The notes below the pieces were generated by a model. The model did not search any database. It was not told where the DNA came from and saw only the letters and a list, made by a program, of their open reading frames with translations. Position numbers and translations under genes: made by a program. A stretch of DNA of 8,330 bases from Ruminococcaceae bacterium UBA5579. Its GTDB lineage: Bacteria; Bacillota; Clostridia; Oscillospirales; Ruminococcaceae. The DNA is taken from contig DILZ01000034.1 in the NCBI GenBank assembly GCA_002425305.1, positions 1 through 8,330 on the forward strand, in the 5' to 3' direction. Shown here piece by piece: positions 4,771-8,330 of this stretch (its first letter is position 1; each line of letters begins with the position of its first letter).

Positions 4771-7566
4771 ATGATAAAACTTTCTGATATAACAAAAATC
4801 TACAACTTCAAGAAATCAAACGAATTTCAGGCACTCAAGGGAATTTCTTTGGAGATCTCGGACGGCGAATTTTGCGCGATAATGGGAAAATCGGGGTCGG
4901 GGAAATCCACGCTGCTTCACATCATCGGTATGCTCGACAGGTTTTCGGGCGGGGAGTATTTGTTCGATAAAATCGACGTCGGAAAGTCCTCCGACGGCAA
5001 AACAGCAAAAATCCGTGCGGGAGAGATAGGTTTCGTAAAGCAGGATTTCGCGCTTATCGAGGACTATTCCGTAACGGATAACGTTATGCTCCCGCTTTAT
5101 CCGATAAAGTCAAAAGACAAGCGGAAAAAGGCTCTCGCGGCGATAGAAAAGCTCGGGATTTCTCACCTTGCGAACAAGGATGCGTCGCAATTATCGGGCG
5201 GTGAAAAACAGCGTGTGGCTATCGCGCGGGCTATAGTCAACGATCCGAAAATTATCCTCGCCGACGAGCCGACGGGCGCGCTCGACAGCGAAACGTCCAT
5301 TCAGATAATGGAGCTTGTAAAGGAAATAGCCAAGGATCGCCTTGTAATAATGGTAACGCATAATCCCGACCTCGCTAACGATTACGCCACGCGTATCGTA
5401 AAGCTCGTCGACGGCGAGATAAAAAGCGACACGCAGCCGTTCGATCCCGCCGAGGAAAAGACCGAGAAAAAAGCCGCCGTCAAATCCAAGAGCAGCAAAA
5501 AGACGAAAATGGGCTTCCTCACCGCGCTTTCTCTTTCGAGGAACAACCTTATGACGAAAAAGGGCAGAACGTTCCTCACGGCGTTTGCAGGCAGTATCGG
5601 AATTATCGGCATTGCGCTTATACTGTCGCTTTCAAACGGCGTGCAGACGTATATCGACGATGTGGAGCACTCCACGCTCGCAAGCTACCCGATACAGCTT
5701 GAGCACAAGGCGGTCAACTATTCCGGCTTGATGAGCACTTTGATGGACACGGGGGAAAGCGAAAGAAACAAGGACCGCGACCCCGACCGCGTATACACAA
5801 ACGATTTGTCGTCGCAGATGATGAAAACGATGCTTTCCGAGATAAAGGAAAACAATCTCGATGATTTTATGGAATATCTCAATTCCAATCCCGATAACAT
5901 CAAGGACAGCATAAGCGAGATAAAGTACGGGCACAAATCAAAGCTGTATGTGTTCGCACACGACATAAACAATAAAGTAATGCGCGTCAACCCCTCCACC
6001 GCAACGCAGGCGATGATGGGCGAGGAGATGGCAGGCTCAGTGTTGGGTATGATGGGCACGATGTCCACGTTTACGGGCGTGGATATGAGCGCCCGCGCAA
6101 ACTGCTTTGAGCAGCTGCTCTCCAACGACCGTATAAATGAGCAGTATGAAACGATAGCGGGTCGTCTGCCCGAAAATTACGATGAAGTCGTTGTTATAGT
6201 AAATAAGCACAACGAGATGTCAAATATCACGCTTTACACCTTGGGACTTCTCGATCAAGCCGAGTTAGGCGAGATGATGAGCCACCTTTTGGCGGGAGAG
6301 GCGTGGGATATCGAAACGGGCGGTCAAAGCTACTCCTACGACGAACTTATGAACTTGAAGTTTACCGCGCTTACGCCGTCCGATCTGTTCAAGGAAAACG
6401 ATAAGGGCGGCTATGACGATATGAGCGGCGACCAGGAATATATGGAGAACGTCCTCAAAAACGGTTTGGAGCTTAAGGTAGTCGGCATTATCCGCCCGAA
6501 CGGCGACAGTCTTATTTCGTCAAACACGGAGGGTGGAATAGGATATACCTATGCGCTCACCGAGCATATGATAGAAAAAGCGAACAATTCAGAGCTTGTG
6601 AAATATCAGCAGGATAATCCGGAAACGGATATCTTTACGGGCATAGAGTTCCCCAAGAAGGACGAAAAGCCGAAAGAGCCGATGTCGCAGGAAGAGGCAA
6701 TGGCGAAGATAATGGAAATACTTTCGCAGGAGCAGCTTGCGCAGATATTCCGCACTGTGCTTGAAACTCTTCCGCAGGATAAGCAGATGGAGATAATGCA
6801 GCTTCCGCAGGAGCAGCAGTTTGAAAGGCTGTCACAGCTTGCCGAGCCGAACAAGGTTACAGGTGCGCTGATGAGTGTGCTCACCGTCGACCAAATGGAG
6901 AAGCTCCAGGAGATGACCAAGCAGCCCGAAAAGACCGAAGCGACCTACGAGGGTAACTTAGAGCTGTTGGGCGTGGACGACCTTTCCAAGCCCGACACCG
7001 TTTACATCTACGCTAAGGACTTTGAAAGCAAGGAGAAGATATCCGATCTTATCTCGCAGTACAATCAGCGTGTGATAGACGAGGGCCGTGAGGAGGACGC
7101 TATCGAATATACGGATTATGTCGGAATGATGATCTCGGGCGTTTCCGATATCATTAACGCGATCTCTTATATCCTTATAGCGTTCGTGGCTATCTCGCTG
7201 ATAGTTTCCTCGATAATGATAGGCATCATCACCTATATTTCCGTGCTCGAGCGCACTAAGGAGATAGGCATACTCCGCGCAATGGGCGCTTCAAAGGGCA
7301 ACATCTCCAACGTATTCAACGCGGAAACGCTTATCGTGGGATTTGCGGCGGGCGTTATCGGAATTTTGGTGACAGTTCTGCTGAACATTCCGATAAATAT
7401 GATAATCTTGAAGCTCACGGGCATAAAGAACATTTCTTCCAGCCTGCCGCCCGTCGCGGGCGCGGCTCTAGTGGTCATCAGTATGCTGCTGACGCTTATC
7501 GCGGGATTGTTCCCGGCAAGTATCGCGGCGAAGAAAGACCCCGTTATCGCCCTCAGAACAGAATAA
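4771..7566 (+). CDS. ABC transporter ATPase-permease fusion (MacB-like), 931 aa
   Basis: The N-terminal 222 or so residues are a complete ABC ATPase: Walker A GKSGSGKS (39-46), Q-loop Gln91, signature LSGGE (141-145), Walker B IILADE (161-166), D-loop ALD (170-172) and switch His197. A charged linker rich in Lys and Glu (about 228-250) leads to helix 1 (about 266-290), a very large extracytoplasmic domain (about 290-790) and three helices (about 795-823, 851-881, 893-920). The loop [19 protein letters not shown] and the end [13 protein letters not shown] are classic MacB/FtsX features. The extracytoplasmic part is about twice that of MacB and includes a Gln/Glu/Met-rich, probably helical stretch (about 638-720) and a Met-rich patch (415-433). 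The start follows AAGGAA at 4759-4764. It probably exports or extracts a hydrophobic or peptide substrate, and its ATPase could also serve the two solo permeases. A terminator follows directly. Confidence 0.92.
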   Translation: MIKLSDITKIYNFKKSNEFQALKGISLEISDGEFCAIMGKSGSGKSTLLHIIGMLDRFSGGEYLFDKIDVGKSSDGKTAKIRAGEIGFVKQDFALIEDYSVTDNVMLPLYPIKSKDKRKKALAAIEKLGISHLANKDASQLSGGEKQRVAIARAIVNDPKIILADEPTGALDSETSIQIMELVKEIAKDRLVIMVTHNPDLANDYATRIVKLVDGEIKSDTQPFDPAEEKTEKKAAVKSKSSKKTKMGFLTALSLSRNNLMTKKGRTFLTAFAGSIGIIGIALILSLSNGVQTYIDDVEHSTLASYPIQLEHKAVNYSGLMSTLMDTGESERNKDRDPDRVYTNDLSSQMMKTMLSEIKENNLDDFMEYLNSNPDNIKDSISEIKYGHKSKLYVFAHDINNKVMRVNPSTATQAMMGEEMAGSVLGMMGTMSTFTGVDMSARANCFEQLLSNDRINEQYETIAGRLPENYDEVVVIVNKHNEMSNITLYTLGLLDQAELGEMMSHLLAGEAWDIETGGQSYSYDELMNLKFTALTPSDLFKENDKGGYDDMSGDQEYMENVLKNGLELKVVGIIRPNGDSLISSNTEGGIGYTYALTEHMIEKANNSELVKYQQDNPETDIFTGIEFPKKDEKPKEPMSQEEAMAKIMEILSQEQLAQIFRTVLETLPQDKQMEIMQLPQEQQFERLSQLAEPNKVTGALMSVLTVDQMEKLQEMTKQPEKTEATYEGNLELLGVDDLSKPDTVYIYAKDFESKEKISDLISQYNQRVIDEGREEDAIEYTDYVGMMISGVSDIINAISYILIAFVAISLIVSSIMIGIITYISVLERTKEIGILRAMGASKGNISNVFNAETLIVGFAAGVIGILVTVLLNIPINMIILKLTGIKNISSSLPPVAGAALVVISMLLTLIAGLFPASIAAKKDPVIALRTE

Positions 7567-7573
7567 CACGGAC

Positions 7574-7609
7574 AAAAAAATCCCTCTCTTGTTAGAGAGG
7601 GGTTTTTTT
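7574..7609. terminator. Bidirectional terminator between convergent genes
   Basis: CCCTCTCT (7582-7589) and AGAGAGGG (7594-7601) form a perfect 8-bp stem with a TGTT loop. It is flanked by seven A on the left and seven T on the right, which extend the stem and supply a U tract in both directions. It ends the ABC cluster on the + strand and the minus-strand gene, whose stop codon (7608-7610) overlaps its edge. Confidence 0.92.
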
Positions 7610-8210
7610 ATTGATCTGCTTTTCGTATCTCCGCGATTACCCTACTGTGCGGGTAGTATCTGATGAAAACACTTTCGGTGTGGATATAATGACCGTTTTC
7701 GCTTACCACTTCGCTGTATTTGTCGGACACAAGCGAGATTTTTGCGATCTCCGCGCCTATGTCATTCGGAATGAATATATAGGTCTTTTTCTCGCCGTCC
7801 GCGAAATGAAGCTCCGTATTGTCATATATCTTGTATTCATTCGTAGTGATCTCACGCGCTCCGCCGAAAATATCCGCCGCGCAGCAAACCGCAAAAAAGG
7901 AAATGCACGCTGTTATTATCACAATACCTACAAGCAAAACGGTGAAATGTTTTTTGCAGACCTCAATATGCCGTAGGTGTTTCGCGTACAGAACGAAATA
8001 CGCCCCTGCCGCTCCGATCGCCGTTAACGCCGCCGCAAACGCTCCGTAAAGCCAACCCGCGCCAACGTGGATTGTTTTGTCGGTGTTGAAAAACATTAAA
8101 AACAAACTTATTGCAATAAGCGTAAAAAACAAACCGACGGCAGTCCGTACTGCCTTTTTCTCCGATTTTGTAAAGACGACGTTTTCATATTTTTCTGTTT
8201 CGTCATACAT
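7608..8210 (-). CDS. Membrane protein with three TM segments and a C-terminal extracytoplasmic domain, 200 aa
   Basis: I do not recognise this family. After a charged N-terminus (1-21) there are three hydrophobic helices at about 22-41, 50-75 and 89-111, then a soluble domain (113-200) with alternating strand-like segments and a basic C-terminus. With a cytoplasmic Lys/Glu-rich N-terminus, the C-terminal domain would face outside. Two adjacent Cys (109-110) lie at the end of helix 3. The start chosen is ATG at 8210, with AAAGGAAA upstream on the minus strand. The frame extends 34 residues further to 8312, but that Arg/Lys-rich extension is the out-of-frame reading of the acyl-CoA synthetase C-terminus and is rejected. 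The start overlaps that gene's stop in ATGTATGA, so the two are probably translationally coupled. Confidence 0.75.
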   Translation of the reverse strand: MYDETEKYENVVFTKSEKKAVRTAVGLFFTLIAISLFLMFFNTDKTIHVGAGWLYGAFAAALTAIGAAGAYFVLYAKHLRHIEVCKKHFTVLLVGIVIITACISFFAVCCAADIFGGAREITTNEYKIYDNTELHFADGEKKTYIFIPNDIGAEIAKISLVSDKYSEVVSENGHYIHTESVFIRYYPHSRVIAEIRKADQ

Positions 8211-8330
8211 TGCCGTTTTCCTTTTTCGCCTTCTCGAAGTTTTCAAAGCTCTCGCGGCGTATTTCGTTGCGGCGCACCTTTCCGCTCGTGGTCTTGGGCA
8301 GCTCCTCGACAAATTCCACGATACGCGGGT
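8203..8330 (-). CDS. AMP-forming acyl-CoA synthetase, C-terminal 41 residues (partial)
   Basis: Read on the minus strand from 8328, the frame begins PRIVEFVEELPKTTSGKVRR and ends at TGA 8203-8205. This is the end of an adenylate-forming (AMP-binding) enzyme: the PKTxSGKxxR motif carries the invariant C-terminal-domain Lys that takes part in adenylation, turning a carboxylic acid, ATP and CoA into acyl-CoA. The form matches short- or medium-chain acyl-CoA or benzoate-CoA ligases; the substrate cannot be told from this fragment. The N-terminal part lies beyond the window. The last 8 bp overlap the start of the next minus-strand gene. This gene is easily missed because only its tail is present and a competing frame covers it. 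Confidence 0.85.
   Translation of the reverse strand, partial: PRIVEFVEELPKTTSGKVRRNEIRRESFENFEKAKKENGNV

Noticed and set aside
8211..8312. 34-residue N-terminal extension of the minus-strand membrane protein
   Set aside because: Out-of-frame reading of the acyl-CoA synthetase C-terminus, as its Arg/Lys/Ala-rich composition shows.

Overview
The window looks like chromosomal DNA of a gut-type Clostridia bacterium (Ruminococcus/Oscillospiraceae-like). This rests on the style of the proteins (long fused ATPase-permease ABC protein, FtsX-type solo permeases, small two-repeat lipoprotein), strong AGGAGG-type ribosome binding sites and moderate GC. It is inference, not a database assignment.

Layout. 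Positions 1-22 are the 3' end of a tRNA (probably tRNA-Asn), followed by a terminator (32-69) and a second hairpin (165-202). From about 203 to 986 the DNA is very AT-rich and holds no convincing gene. It does contain a well-formed promoter with a palindrome and paired direct repeats (425-505), a strong hairpin (716-744), two further promoter candidates (811-839, 862-890) and a 5'-UTR hairpin (927-961) directly before a secreted protein of unknown function (987-1550). A 167-bp MITE-like element with 20-bp terminal inverted repeats and a TA duplication (1575-1745) separates this gene from a four-gene + strand cluster: two solo FtsX-type permeases (1773-2885 and 2898-4028), a lipoprotein with two tandem repeats (4118-4756) and a 931-residue ABC ATPase-permease fusion (4771-7566). 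A bidirectional terminator (7574-7609) closes the cluster. On the minus strand, converging on it, are a three-TM protein (7608-8210) and, overlapping its start by 8 bp, the C-terminus of an AMP-forming acyl-CoA synthetase that runs off the window (8203-8330).

Working together. The two small permeases are paralogues, with LETA at residues 23-26 of both and a GxSK cytoplasmic loop shared with the fused protein. Neither has its own ATPase here. The likely picture is an export, lipoprotein-handling or antimicrobial-resistance ABC system of the MacB/LolCDE/FtsX superfamily, with a surface lipoprotein as partner. Removing the MITE would leave only about 53 nt between the secreted-protein gene and the first permease, so the secreted protein may once have belonged to the same operon. 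That would resemble a bacteriocin plus ABC-immunity arrangement, but the sequence evidence for this is weak.

The ordinary parts are the right-hand acyl-CoA synthetase and the tRNA. The parts worth a second look are the MITE in the operon leader, the unusual permease set, the enlarged extracytoplasmic domain of the fused protein, and the structured, apparently non-coding 400-986 region.
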